Part shown: in pieces, positions 33,906-42,540 of the stretch | Position numbering within the stretch: the first letter of the stretch is position 1 | Layout of the letters: every line of letters begins with the position of its first letter | DNA from: CAXXOK01 sp963675365 | Lineage (GTDB): Bacteria > Bacillota > Clostridia > Christensenellales > Aristaeellaceae | DNA: 64,000 nucleotides | Assembly (NCBI GenBank): GCA_963675365.2 | Contig: CAXXVA010000002.1 | Location: 434,001 to 498,000 of the forward strand | Reading direction: 5' to 3' | Translations under genes and position numbers: made by a program | Notes under the pieces: generated by a model | Told to the model about the DNA's origin: nothing | Databases searched by the model: none | What the model saw: the letters and a program-made list of their open reading frames with translations, nothing else

Positions 33906-34916
33906 TTATATGTTCGAATTGGTGAAAAACGGGGTGCTGGCGGGCGCGTGCAGGAGGATTTCCAGCTCGTCGTCCAGCTTGAAGAAGGTGACCGAGAGCC
34001 CCGCCATTTCCATGGAGGTCGCAAACTCGCCCACGTAGGGCATTACGAGTTTCACGCCTTTTTCCGTTAAAATCCGGTGGATGCGGCGGTAGACGATCAG
34101 CAGCTCTTCCTTGGGGGTCGCGCCCAGACCGTTGACCATGACGGACACCGTATCCCCCGCGTTCAGCGGCATATCCGCCAAGAGTTTGCCGACCATATCG
34201 TCCGTTAAATTGTCCGCGGTGGTCATCTGCTTGACTTCGATGCCCGGTTCGCCGTGGATGCCCATGCCGATTTCCACTTCGTCGTCCTTGATGGAAAAGG
34301 TGGGCTTGCCGACCTCCGGCACGATGCACGGCGACAGCGCGATGCCCATGGTGCGGATGTTGTCAAGCGCCTTTTGGGTCACCTCCGCCACCTGATCCAG
34401 CGTACGTCCTTCATCCGCGGCCGCGCCGGCGATCTTGAAAGCGTACACCATGCCCGCCACGCCGCGGCGGCGCGCCGCCTCATCGGCCGGAGCGGAGGCA
34501 ACGTCGTCCTTCACTCGCACGGTGCGGGTTTGAATATCGTCTTCCAGATCCACGGTCTCGCAGGCCATGTCGAAGTTCATGTTGTCGCCGCCGTAGTTTC
34601 CGTACAAGCACAGCACGCCGTTGCCGCGATCGCTGGCTTTGATGGCGTCGGCCATTTTCTGGGCGGAAGGAGAGGCGAACACGTTGCCCACCGCGCAGGC
34701 GTCAAGCATCCCGCTGCCCACGTACCCAAGGAACACGGGCAGGTGGCCGCTGCCCCCGCCGGTCACGATGCCGACCTTGCCGTCCCTCACGGGTTTGGCA
34801 TTGACGATCACGCGCTTGTCGCCGTTTAGAAATTTCATTCTGTCGCCATAGGCGGCAACGATGCCTTCCATGACCTCATCCACAAAATCGGATGGTTTGT
34901 TGATGACTTTTTTCAT
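33906..34916 (-). CDS. dhaK: DhaK, substrate-binding subunit of a dihydroxyacetone-type kinase
   Basis: A 336-residue subunit that binds a short ketose covalently through a histidine. That histidine is H221 in GIHGEPGIE, and the supporting residues H58 (GGGSGHLP) and D111 (YGGDNMNF) are kept. The stretch GHLPVFLGYVGSGM differs from the GHEP of classical DhaK, which hints at another ketone such as erythrulose. ATG at 34916 follows AAAGGAG; an upstream ATG at 34940 has no ribosome site. It follows the GntR gene by 24 nt and precedes dhaL by 11 nt. Identity to the DAK family is firm, the substrate is open. Confidence 0.9.
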   Translation of the reverse strand: MKKVINKPSDFVDEVMEGIVAAYGDRMKFLNGDKRVIVNAKPVRDGKVGIVTGGGSGHLPVFLGYVGSGMLDACAVGNVFASPSAQKMADAIKASDRGNGVLCLYGNYGGDNMNFDMACETVDLEDDIQTRTVRVKDDVASAPADEAARRRGVAGMVYAFKIAGAAADEGRTLDQVAEVTQKALDNIRTMGIALSPCIVPEVGKPTFSIKDDEVEIGMGIHGEPGIEVKQMTTADNLTDDMVGKLLADMPLNAGDTVSVMVNGLGATPKEELLIVYRRIHRILTEKGVKLVMPYVGEFATSMEMAGLSVTFFKLDDELEILLHAPASTPFFTNSNI

Positions 34917-34940
34917 CGTTGAATCTCCTTTATTGTTCAA

Positions 34941-35576
34941 TCAGTCGCTGGTCATCGCGTCCCCGAAGGAGTTGATATCCTCCGCCAGCAGCCGGCTGGC
35001 CAGGGGAACGTCGCTGTCCCGCAGCGCGTTGGTGATACTGATATGGGTATCGTTGTTAAAGCGGAAGCGCATGCGCCGCCATTTATCCCAGTAAAACTGT
35101 GCGTACGCACGCTTTAAAACCGACAGGCTCTGTTGGATCTGCTCGTAGCAGTAGCGGTTGCCGCTGAGCATCAAAAGGTGCAGGTGGAACTGGGAATTGT
35201 CCTCCCAGGAATCCCACACGTCCTGATCCTCGGTGGGCGTCAGGCTTTGCATAAACTTGACGAGATCGCTGAGTTCTTCCTGGCTGGCGCGTTCAAACAC
35301 AAGCGGCAGGCTCTGGCATTCCACCATCACGCGGAATTGCAGGATATTGCGGACCTCGTTCTCGGTCAGTGTGACGATTTCATACCCGTAGCGCGGGATG
35401 CTCCGCAGAACGTTTTCGCATCGTAGTTCGCTCAGCGCATCGCGTACGATGGATTTGGTCACGCCGTACTTATCCATCAGCCTGCGTTCGGTCAAAAGAC
35501 CCTGTTCCCTGTATTCGCCCCGGATGATGCCCTGAACGATATCGTTTTTAATCTCAGGTTTTGAGTACGATTCCAT
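34941..35576 (-). CDS. GntR family (FadR subgroup) transcriptional regulator
   Basis: A 211-residue regulator. The N-terminal winged helix (about 1-68; LTERRLMDKYGVTKSIVRDALSELRCENVL) precedes an all-helical FCD ligand domain with histidines that may bind metal (FHLHLLML). It lies inside the operon, 4 nt after the SDR and 24 nt before dhaK. FadR-type regulators favour TGGTC-GACCA-like operators, and such a palindrome sits in the promoter at 43315-43326. It is therefore the probable local regulator. The effector is unknown. Confidence 0.9.
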   Translation of the reverse strand: MESYSKPEIKNDIVQGIIRGEYREQGLLTERRLMDKYGVTKSIVRDALSELRCENVLRSIPRYGYEIVTLTENEVRNILQFRVMVECQSLPLVFERASQEELSDLVKFMQSLTPTEDQDVWDSWEDNSQFHLHLLMLSGNRYCYEQIQQSLSVLKRAYAQFYWDKWRRMRFRFNNDTHISITNALRDSDVPLASRLLAEDINSFGDAMTSD

Positions 35577-35580
35577 GGCG

Positions 35581-36372
35581 TTACCGTCCCACTTTCTGCA
35601 TTTGATAGGAATAATTCGGGTTCAGCACCACACCGCTGCCTCCGGAGATTTCCAGCGACGCCGCCGTGACGTATGCCGCACGGGATGAGCACAGGAATAC
35701 GATCGGTTCGGCGATCTCCCGCGGTTTGGCCACCCGGCGTAAAAGGATATCATCCGTTCGCCGGCTCAGCTCTGCATCGCTGATACTCGCCTGCACCTTC
35801 GGCGTCGCCGTAAACCCGGGCAGGACGGCGTTTACCCGTACGCCGTACGCCGCAAACTCCGCCGCGAACATCACCGAAAGCTGCACAACGGCCGCTTTTA
35901 TAGGCCCGTACAGGGTGCTTCGCCCCGCCGTGCCGCAGCGGGCCGCCAGGGAGCTTACGTTGACGATCGCGCCTCCGTGCTCCTTCATGTATGAAAACGC
36001 CGTCTGACACCCGAACACCACGGAATGAAAGCAAACCGCTTCGGTAGCCGCGATTTCCTCCGGCGTATAAAACGCCCCTTTGCGGGGGATACTCGCGCCG
36101 ACGTTGTTCACCCAGCAATCAATGCCGCCGAATTTCAAGGCGGCCGCCTGCGCAAACGCATCAATCGACGCCGCGTCCTCCGCGTCGGCCCGCATGGCGA
36201 ATACCTCTCCGAGGGCTGATAAAGACGCGTATGCCTCATCTAATTTCCTGTGATCCCGAGCGCAAATGGCAACGCGTGCACCCTCGGAGAGGAACGTCTT
36301 GGCAGTCGCAAGTCCAATGCCTTGACTTGCGCCCGTTATCACCGCTGTTTTGCCTGCCAAATCCAGTTCCAG
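35581..36372 (-). CDS. Short-chain dehydrogenase/reductase
   Basis: A 263-residue NAD(P)-dependent SDR. The cofactor motif is TGASQGIG (TGxxxGxG), the structural NNVG element is present, and the active-site serine and YxxxK are in NVSSLAARCGTAGRS and YGPIK. No ATG fits the start: CTG at 36372 has GGAGGAG at the best distance (6 nt) and gives LELDLAGKTAVITG, a normal SDR beginning, while TTG at 36360 is 18 nt away. It lies 23 nt after the cysteine desulfidase gene. It may interconvert an alcohol and the ketone used by DhaK. Confidence 0.88.
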   Translation of the reverse strand: MELDLAGKTAVITGASQGIGLATAKTFLSEGARVAICARDHRKLDEAYASLSALGEVFAMRADAEDAASIDAFAQAAALKFGGIDCWVNNVGASIPRKGAFYTPEEIAATEAVCFHSVVFGCQTAFSYMKEHGGAIVNVSSLAARCGTAGRSTLYGPIKAAVVQLSVMFAAEFAAYGVRVNAVLPGFTATPKVQASISDAELSRRTDDILLRRVAKPREIAEPIVFLCSSRAAYVTAASLEISGGSGVVLNPNYSYQMQKVGR

Positions 36373-36395
36373 TGAAATCTCCTCCTGCTTGGTCG

Positions 36396-37706
36396 TCAGT
36401 CGCCCATCATGATATCCAGGATCTCAGAGTCCGTCGATTTCATCCCGTCGCGGCCCATTTTCCCGATAGCCTGAATGGTTTTTTCTACATCCGAGCGGAC
36501 CAAACCTTCTCCCGGGGCAAAAACGCCCCCGTCCTGCTGGAGTTCAAACGCCATGAACGCGGTATCCAGCGCCGTGGCGATTTTCGCCGCGCAGGAAGGC
36601 TTTGCGCCGTCGCAGACCATGCCGCCGATCGTGGTGATGGTGTTGGTAATGGTGTTGGCGATCGTGTCGTATCCAAAGCCCATCAGGTAGGCGATACCGC
36701 AAACCGCGCCGGTGGCGGCGCTGGTCGCGCCGCAGTACGCCGAAAGGTTGCCCAGAAACCGTTTCTGATGAATGGAAATGAGGTTGGATACGATCAGCGC
36801 CCTGAGGAGCTGGTCATGGCTCGCCTTGAGCCCGTTGGCGTATTCGAGCACCGGCAGAGATACGGTCAGCCCCTGGTTGCCGCTGCCGGAATTGATAATC
36901 ACCGGCATGGGGCATCCGCCCATGCGGGCGTCAGAGCCCGCGGCGGCCATCGCACAGGCGCGGACGGTCAGGTTCGTATCCCCGTCGCGCAATTTCTTGA
37001 GCAGCGCCTTGCCCACGCGTACGCCGTAATCGTTCTTCAGGCCTTCCTGGGCGATGTTGGAATTCGCCTCGATCTGCGCTTCCAGAGGCTTGCGGACCAG
37101 GTCCAAGTCCACGGATGCGGCAAAGGCCAGAATATCCTCCACGTTAAGCAGTGCTTTATCCTTGGCAAGCGCTTCGGCCGATACGGCTTCCGCCGTATCC
37201 TTGCCCGCGTCTCCCGCATGCAGGACTTCGCCGTCGCGTTCCATGCGGATGATATGGGTATGGTCGCCGCGAATCTTGACCAGCGCGGTGTGGCCGCCGC
37301 CGCGAACGGTGACCGCAATGTCCAGCGTGTCGTCGCCGCCCAGGATTCCGCAGCGGCAATAGTCTTTGTCGTTTAAAAGCTCCGCCGCCTGTAAGCGCTG
37401 CGCTTCGGTCACCGGGGCAAGTACGTCCAGCCCGCGGTTTGGGTCTCCGCCTACGGCGCCAAGGACCGCCGCCACGTCGATGCCCTTGCGTCCGCCGCTG
37501 TTTGGAACCACGACGCCTTTGACGTTCTTAATGATGTTTCCGCTGCAGTCCACCGCCATGGATTCCGGCAAAACGCCCAGAATTTCCCGCGCTTTCGCGG
37601 CACAGTAGGCAATCGCGATCGGCTCGGTACAGCCGGTGGCGGCCACAAGCTCCGCGTGAATGATCTGTATATACGCCTTGGTGGTTTGCTCGTTTATCGT
37701 CTTCAT
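36396..37706 (-). CDS. cyuA: L-cysteine desulfidase / CyuA (UPF0597) family protein
   Basis: A 436-residue 4Fe-4S lyase related to the alpha subunit of L-serine dehydratase. Members split L-cysteine into pyruvate, ammonia and sulfide. The early cysteine in VAATGCTEP (C26) and the later CGATSAATGAVCG and MVCDGAKPSCAAKIA blocks supply the cluster and active-site residues of the family. It lies 50 nt after the Liv ATPase gene livF, in the same operon as an ATC-hydrolase-like protein that could deliver cysteine. L-serine is an alternative substrate. Confidence 0.9.
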   Translation of the reverse strand: MKTINEQTTKAYIQIIHAELVAATGCTEPIAIAYCAAKAREILGVLPESMAVDCSGNIIKNVKGVVVPNSGGRKGIDVAAVLGAVGGDPNRGLDVLAPVTEAQRLQAAELLNDKDYCRCGILGGDDTLDIAVTVRGGGHTALVKIRGDHTHIIRMERDGEVLHAGDAGKDTAEAVSAEALAKDKALLNVEDILAFAASVDLDLVRKPLEAQIEANSNIAQEGLKNDYGVRVGKALLKKLRDGDTNLTVRACAMAAAGSDARMGGCPMPVIINSGSGNQGLTVSLPVLEYANGLKASHDQLLRALIVSNLISIHQKRFLGNLSAYCGATSAATGAVCGIAYLMGFGYDTIANTITNTITTIGGMVCDGAKPSCAAKIATALDTAFMAFELQQDGGVFAPGEGLVRSDVEKTIQAIGKMGRDGMKSTDSEILDIMMGD

Positions 37707-37756
37707 ATTATGCCTTTCCGGCTTCTATGGTATTTGGGGTGCGCGGCAGAAAAAGG

Positions 37757-38479
37757 CTACGCCCCCAGATATGCGCGTTTGACTTCCGGGTCTTTTAAAA
37801 GTTCTTCGCCGGTTCCCGACAGGATAACGCTGCCGGTTTCCAGCACATAGCCCCGGTCGGCCACGGACAGCGCCATAGAAGCGTTCTGCTCGATCAAAAG
37901 CACGGTTTTGCCCTGCTCCCGGATTTTTTTGATCAGCTCGAAAATCTCTTCCACGATGATCGGCGCCAGGCCGAGTGAAGGCTCGTCCAGCATGACCAGA
38001 TGCGGGTCCATCATCAGGCCTCTGGCGATGGCCAGCATTTGCTGCTCGCCGCCCGACAGGCTGCCGCCCGCCTGCTTGGCGCGCTCCTTGAGGCGCGGGA
38101 ACATGGCGTATTGCTGTTCCACCAGCCCTTCGATGGTTTTTTTATTCGCTTTGCTGTGGCCGAAGGTCCCGGCGATCAGGTTTTCATACACAGTCAGCTG
38201 CGGGAAAATTTTCCGGCCCTCGGGCACATGGCTGATCCCGAGCTTGACGATCTTCTCCGGCGCGCGCCGGGTGATGTCGTCTTCCCCGAAACGCACCGTG
38301 CCGCCGGATTTTTCCACGAGATTGGAAATGGACATCAGCATGGTGGTTTTCCCGGCACCGTTGCCGCCGATCAGGGTGATGATTTCGCCTTCGCCGACCT
38401 CGATGCTGACGTCCTTGAGGGCGTTGATATAGCCGTAATACACGGTCAGGTTCTCCACGCGGAGCAATGGCTTTTTCAT
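37757..38479 (-). CDS. livF: Branched-chain/hydrophobic substrate ABC transporter ATP-binding protein LivF
   Basis: A 240-residue ATPase of the LivF type. Walker A is GGNGAGKT, the signature is SLSGGEQQMLAIARGLM and Walker B is LVMLDEPSLGLAP, typical of LivF. The start overlaps livG by 4 nt. It is one of two ATPases of a Liv-type importer. Such importers also carry amides, urea and other small organic acids, so branched-chain amino acids are not a given. Confidence 0.92.
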   Translation of the reverse strand: MKKPLLRVENLTVYYGYINALKDVSIEVGEGEIITLIGGNGAGKTTMLMSISNLVEKSGGTVRFGEDDITRRAPEKIVKLGISHVPEGRKIFPQLTVYENLIAGTFGHSKANKKTIEGLVEQQYAMFPRLKERAKQAGGSLSGGEQQMLAIARGLMMDPHLVMLDEPSLGLAPIIVEEIFELIKKIREQGKTVLLIEQNASMALSVADRGYVLETGSVILSGTGEELLKDPEVKRAYLGA

Positions 38480-39285
38480 TTTCCCGCACCTCCCGCCGTC
38501 ATAGCCTTTCCGAAATAGGCCGTTTGCACTTCCTCGTTGTCGCGCACCTCGTCGGGCGTGCCCTCGAGGATCTTCTGCCCGAAGTTAAGCACCAGGATGC
38601 GGTTGCAGGAGTTCATGATAAAGCGCATGTCGTGCTCGATCACGGCGATGGTATAGCCGTCGGCGTTCAGCGCCTTGATGAACTCCATCAGGCCGCTGGT
38701 TTCCTGCGGGTTCATGCCCGCCGCCGGTTCGTCCAGCAGGAGGATTTTGGGGTCCAGCGCCAGCGCGCGGGCGATTTCCACCTTGCGCTGCATGCCGTAG
38801 GAAAGGTTGCCGGCCAGCACGTCGCTGCTTTTTTCCAAACCGATGCGCTTTAGAATTTCCATGCTTTTTTCCGTGGTGTACGCTTCGGTCTTTTTGTAGG
38901 TTTTCGTGTGCACGATGGCGTCGAATAAATTGGACTTCGTTTTGATGTGGCAGCCGATCTTCACGTTTTCCAGCACCGTCATGAATTTGAAAATCTGCAG
39001 GTTCTGGAAGGTGCGCGCGATGCGCTTTTTGGCGACCAGCGAGGCGTTCATGCCCGTGATATCCTCGCCGCAGAAGTGGATTTTGCCCTTGGTGGGGGTA
39101 AAGATCCCCGTGCACATATTAAAGAAGGTGGTTTTCCCGGCGCCGTTGGGGCCGATGATGCCGAAGATGTCGCCCTGGCAGATTTCCATGTCGACGTTGT
39201 CCACGGCCTTGATGCCGCCGAAGTACTTGCTGATGCCCTTGGATTCCAGCAGTACGCAGCGATCGCCAGTTATTTGCTCCGTCAT
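38476..39285 (-). CDS. livG: Branched-chain/hydrophobic substrate ABC transporter ATP-binding protein LivG
   Basis: A 269-residue ATPase of the LivG type. Walker A is GPNGAGKT, the signature is LSYGMQRKVEIARALA and Walker B is ILLLDEPAAGMNPQE, with the LivG-specific TRTF-like segment ARTFQNLQIFKFMTVLENV. ATG at 39285 follows GAGGGG; an upstream frame is an artefact of the overlap with livM. It shares 4 nt with livM and 4 nt with livF. Confidence 0.92.
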   Translation of the reverse strand: MTEQITGDRCVLLESKGISKYFGGIKAVDNVDMEICQGDIFGIIGPNGAGKTTFFNMCTGIFTPTKGKIHFCGEDITGMNASLVAKKRIARTFQNLQIFKFMTVLENVKIGCHIKTKSNLFDAIVHTKTYKKTEAYTTEKSMEILKRIGLEKSSDVLAGNLSYGMQRKVEIARALALDPKILLLDEPAAGMNPQETSGLMEFIKALNADGYTIAVIEHDMRFIMNSCNRILVLNFGQKILEGTPDEVRDNEEVQTAYFGKAMTAGGAGK

Positions 39286-40274
39286 GCTTTCAGCCCCTCC
39301 CTCTGCGGTTTGCGCTTGATGATGCCGCCCGCCAGCACCGAGTGCGACGCGCCGGCGATCCCCTGCGGGCGCACCCACATCATCATGATGATAATGATGG
39401 CGTAGATCACATACCGCCAGGATTCCAGGAACCTGAGTGTTTCGGTGAGGATGGTTACGATCACGCTGCCGACGATCGGCCCGATCAGCGTTCCCTGGCC
39501 GCCGATCACGACCATTGCCAGCACGTTAAACCCGGCGTCCAGCGTAAACTGGCTGGCTTCGATGTAGTTGACGAACGGTGCGTACGCCGCGCCGACCACG
39601 CCGGCCCAGAACGCGCCGTACATGAAGTTCAGGCATTTGTAGAAGCTGGTTTCCACGCCCAGGGAACGGGCGGCGATCTGGTCTTCGCGGATGGATATCC
39701 ATGCCCGGCCCACGCGGGACTTGAGCACCCGGCGGGTGATGATCAGGAACAAAATCGCGATCACCAGGAAAATGAAGTAGTAGTACTTGGGCCGGAAGGT
39801 ATCCAGCCCGAACATCCACGGATAGGGAATGTTTTTGATGCCCAGCGAACCGCCGGTTACGGGCTGCCAGGTCTGTGCGATGACGCGGATGATTTCCGAA
39901 GCGCCCAGCGTGACCACGGCCAGATAAATGCCGTTGAGCTTCAGCGTCGGCAGGGCGACGATCAGGCCGACGAACGCCGCGAACAGGCCCGCCAGGGGCA
40001 GCAGCAGCCAGAAGTCGATCGCGAACTTGGTGGACAGAATCGCGCAGGTGTAAGCCCCGATGGCGAAAAAGCCCGCCTGCCCCAGGTTGAACTGGCCGGA
40101 GTAGCCGTTGATCACGTTCAGCGATCCCGCCAGGGTGGTAAACATCAGGATATTGCAGGCATACCGCACGTACAGCGCTTTTTTCACCGCGAAGGGCAGA
40201 ATGCAAAGCACGACCAAAAGGAGCAGGATGCCGATGATTCTGTATTTGTTGATAAACGCTTTGACGTTGTTCAT
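39282..40274 (-). CDS. livM: Liv-type ABC transporter permease LivM
   Basis: A 330-residue permease of the LivM family with about nine hydrophobic helices. The family stretch NVINGYSGQFNLGQAGFFAIGAYTCAIL is clear. The coupling loop is SREDQIAARSLGVETSFYKCLNF, and MVVIGGQGTLIGPIVGSVI is typical. It overlaps livH by 4 nt at its start and livG by 4 nt at its end. Together with LivH it forms the membrane channel. Confidence 0.92.
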   Translation of the reverse strand: MNNVKAFINKYRIIGILLLLVVLCILPFAVKKALYVRYACNILMFTTLAGSLNVINGYSGQFNLGQAGFFAIGAYTCAILSTKFAIDFWLLLPLAGLFAAFVGLIVALPTLKLNGIYLAVVTLGASEIIRVIAQTWQPVTGGSLGIKNIPYPWMFGLDTFRPKYYYFIFLVIAILFLIITRRVLKSRVGRAWISIREDQIAARSLGVETSFYKCLNFMYGAFWAGVVGAAYAPFVNYIEASQFTLDAGFNVLAMVVIGGQGTLIGPIVGSVIVTILTETLRFLESWRYVIYAIIIIMMMWVRPQGIAGASHSVLAGGIIKRKPQREGLKA

Positions 40275-41158
40275 ACGCGGTTCCCCCTTTTGGCCGCGAA
40301 TCCCTGCGGACGGATAACCAAAATCAGGATCAGGAACCCGAACGCAAATACGTCGCGGAAGGTTGCGGAGCTGATGGTAATGCCGAGATTTTCAATAATA
40401 CCCATGCAAAGTCCGCCAAGCGCCGACAGCCGGATATCCACCAGGCCGCCGAGCACCGAAGCGGAGAAGGCTTTCATGCTGAACCCGCCCCACATGGTGG
40501 AGGACACCGCATAATAGTAGATGGATAAAAGGATTCCGGCGATGCCGCCGAACGCACAGCCCAGGCTGTTGCCGAGCATCGCCGTGGAGCGCACGTTGAT
40601 GCCCATCAGGTAGGCGGCCTGCTTGTTCTGGCTCACGGCGCGAAGCGCCACGCCCCAGCGGGTGCGGTTGAAAAACAGCGTTAGGCTGACCGCGAACAGG
40701 ATGACCAGCGCCATGACGACGATTTGCAATAGTTTGAAGTCCAGCGATACGGAGCCCAGATGCAGGGAATAGGTTTCATTGTTGATAATATTTATAACCG
40801 GTTTGAGTTCCGGACCAAATACGATTTGAGCGAGGTTGCGCATCAACATGCTAAAGCCGATCGTGCACAAAAGCGATATGTGCCGTGGCGCGTTGAAAAA
40901 CTTTTCATAGCATATTTTATACACCAGAATACCGATGATGAACGAACTGGCAAATGCCAGCACGATCGCCAGCGCTAGGTTGTTTCCAAAATACATGAAG
41001 CTGTAATAGGCGCCGAACGCTCCGATCATCATGATCTCGCCGTAGGTGAACGTAACCATACCCACGACGCCGACGATGACGGAGTAGCCGATTGCCATCA
41101 GGGCGTAGATCGACCCCTGGCAAATCCCGTTAACCAGCTGGTTGAGTACGTATTCCAT
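40271..41158 (-). CDS. livH: Liv-type ABC transporter permease LivH
   Basis: A 295-residue permease of the LivH family with about eight helices. The opening YVLNQLVNGICQGSIYALMAIGYSVIVGVVGMVTFTYGEIMMIGAF is diagnostic. The loop ALRAVSQNKQAAYLMGINVRSTAMLG docks an ATPase, and the ending FSASVLGGLVDIRLSALGG is typical. It overlaps livM by 4 nt. It is separated from livJ by 160 nt that hold a strong hairpin. Confidence 0.92.
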   Translation of the reverse strand: MEYVLNQLVNGICQGSIYALMAIGYSVIVGVVGMVTFTYGEIMMIGAFGAYYSFMYFGNNLALAIVLAFASSFIIGILVYKICYEKFFNAPRHISLLCTIGFSMLMRNLAQIVFGPELKPVINIINNETYSLHLGSVSLDFKLLQIVVMALVILFAVSLTLFFNRTRWGVALRAVSQNKQAAYLMGINVRSTAMLGNSLGCAFGGIAGILLSIYYYAVSSTMWGGFSMKAFSASVLGGLVDIRLSALGGLCMGIIENLGITISSATFRDVFAFGFLILILVIRPQGFAAKRGNRV

Positions 41159-41205
41159 ACTTCCTCCTTCGATATTGCAAGGACAAGGAAGGCCCTGTAA
41201 TGAGG

Positions 41206-41246
41206 TTCATCGGGAGCGGGAAAGAGGGAGACCCGCCCCCGATGAA
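41206..41246 (-). other. Long mRNA hairpin between livJ and livH
   Basis: TTCATCGGGAGCGGG (41206-41220) and CCCGCCCCCGATGAA (41232-41246) pair over 15 positions with one mismatch around an 11-nt loop. No T-run follows. Such hairpins after a binding-protein gene commonly block 3' decay and keep that message more abundant than the permease message. Confidence 0.65.
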
Positions 41247-41318
41247 AGGGAACTTATGTCGGAACGGTTTTGTCTAACAGGTACAAAGTTCGGTCAACAG
41301 GTCAACTGTCCCTGCCGA

Positions 41319-42458
41319 TTATTCCTGGCCGTATTCAAAGCCTTCCAGGACTGTCCACTGGCCGTCTACCACGCCGCAGATCAGGTAGTCGCGGGAGATG
41401 TCGCCGGCTTCTTCAAACTGGATGCGGCCGGTGAGACCCGTGAACTCGATGGTCTTGAGGGCTTCGTTGATGGCGTCGCGGGTCACTTCGCCGTCGCCGA
41501 TGGATTCAATGGCGGCTGCGATCAGGTAGGCGGTGTCGTACGCGCAAGCGGGGTGCACGGTGGGCTGGAAGCCTGCCGCGGCGACGAACTTGTCTTTCCA
41601 GGCGTTGAGCTCGGCGTTGTCGGGATCAAAGAAGAACGGCGAGGTCACGATCAGGTTGTTGGGGTCGATCAGCTGGCTTAAGAGCTGTTCCGAGGTTCCC
41701 GGCCCAAGCGCCACGTGCTGTACTTCCCAGCCGGACGAATCGGCGGCGTTGAAGATGGCGGATACGGGCAGGCCCTGGTCCATCACGATGAGGACTTCGG
41801 GATCGAACGCCTTAACCTTGGTGATGATGGAGGAGAAATCGGTCTCGTCGGACTTATACTTTTCTTCCATGACTTCCAGGCCTTCGATGTCGGCCTGCGC
41901 CTTGAAGTTGGTATAGGCGGCGTAACCCCAGTCGCTGTCCACGCGGATGACGGCTACTTTGGTGGCGCCTAGATACTTTTTGAGCACGTAGGTGGCCAGG
42001 AAGGGAGCTTCCTTGTCCTGACGGCCCATGATGGAGTAGGTGTAGGGGCTCATGCCGGCGTAGTCCGGGGCGGACGCCGTGGGCGAGAGCTGCACCAGGC
42101 CGTAGCGGTCCACGATGGGAGCGTTGGCTTTGCAGCAGCCGGATGAGAAGTCGCCCAGGATCGCGAGGATCTCGTCGTCTTCGGCAAATGCTGTTGCCAT
42201 GGTGGAGCTGACCACAGGATCGCCTGCGGTGTCTTTGACGTCGATGGACAGCATATAGCCGTTTGCGCCGCCATTGGCGTTGATTTCGTCAAGCGCCATT
42301 TGCCATGCAATCTGGAAGCCCATGCCGTACTCGGCATAGTTTCCGGTCAACGGAGCAAGGCCGCCAAGCTTAATGGTGCCTTTTTCAGCCGACGCGGGCA
42401 GTACCGCTATGGAAAGAAGCATTACGACGGTCAGGATCAGAGCAGCGAGTTTCTTCAT
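41319..42458 (-). CDS. livJ: Liv-type substrate-binding protein (LivJ family)
   Basis: A 379-residue extracytoplasmic binding protein of the LivJ/AmiC fold (Peripla_BP_6). A signal peptide ending PASA is followed by KGTIKLGGLAPLTGNYAEYG, the classical beginning. There is no lipobox cysteine. The segment VDSDWGYAAYTNFKAQADIEGLEV and TVHPACAYDTAYLIAAAIE match the family. ATG at 42458 has AAAGGAGAG upstream. It is the first transport gene after the ATC-hydrolase-like gene. The ligand is not known; the operon suggests a cysteine derivative. Confidence 0.9.
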   Translation of the reverse strand: MKKLAALILTVVMLLSIAVLPASAEKGTIKLGGLAPLTGNYAEYGMGFQIAWQMALDEINANGGANGYMLSIDVKDTAGDPVVSSTMATAFAEDDEILAILGDFSSGCCKANAPIVDRYGLVQLSPTASAPDYAGMSPYTYSIMGRQDKEAPFLATYVLKKYLGATKVAVIRVDSDWGYAAYTNFKAQADIEGLEVMEEKYKSDETDFSSIITKVKAFDPEVLIVMDQGLPVSAIFNAADSSGWEVQHVALGPGTSEQLLSQLIDPNNLIVTSPFFFDPDNAELNAWKDKFVAAAGFQPTVHPACAYDTAYLIAAAIESIGDGEVTRDAINEALKTIEFTGLTGRIQFEEAGDISRDYLICGVVDGQWTVLEGFEYGQE

Positions 42459-42540
42459 GGATATCTCTCCTTTCAAAATAACCTCAATATTTCATGCGGC
42501 CGCAGCCGCCGAGGTTTGGGGGGTGGGTACCTATAGTATA

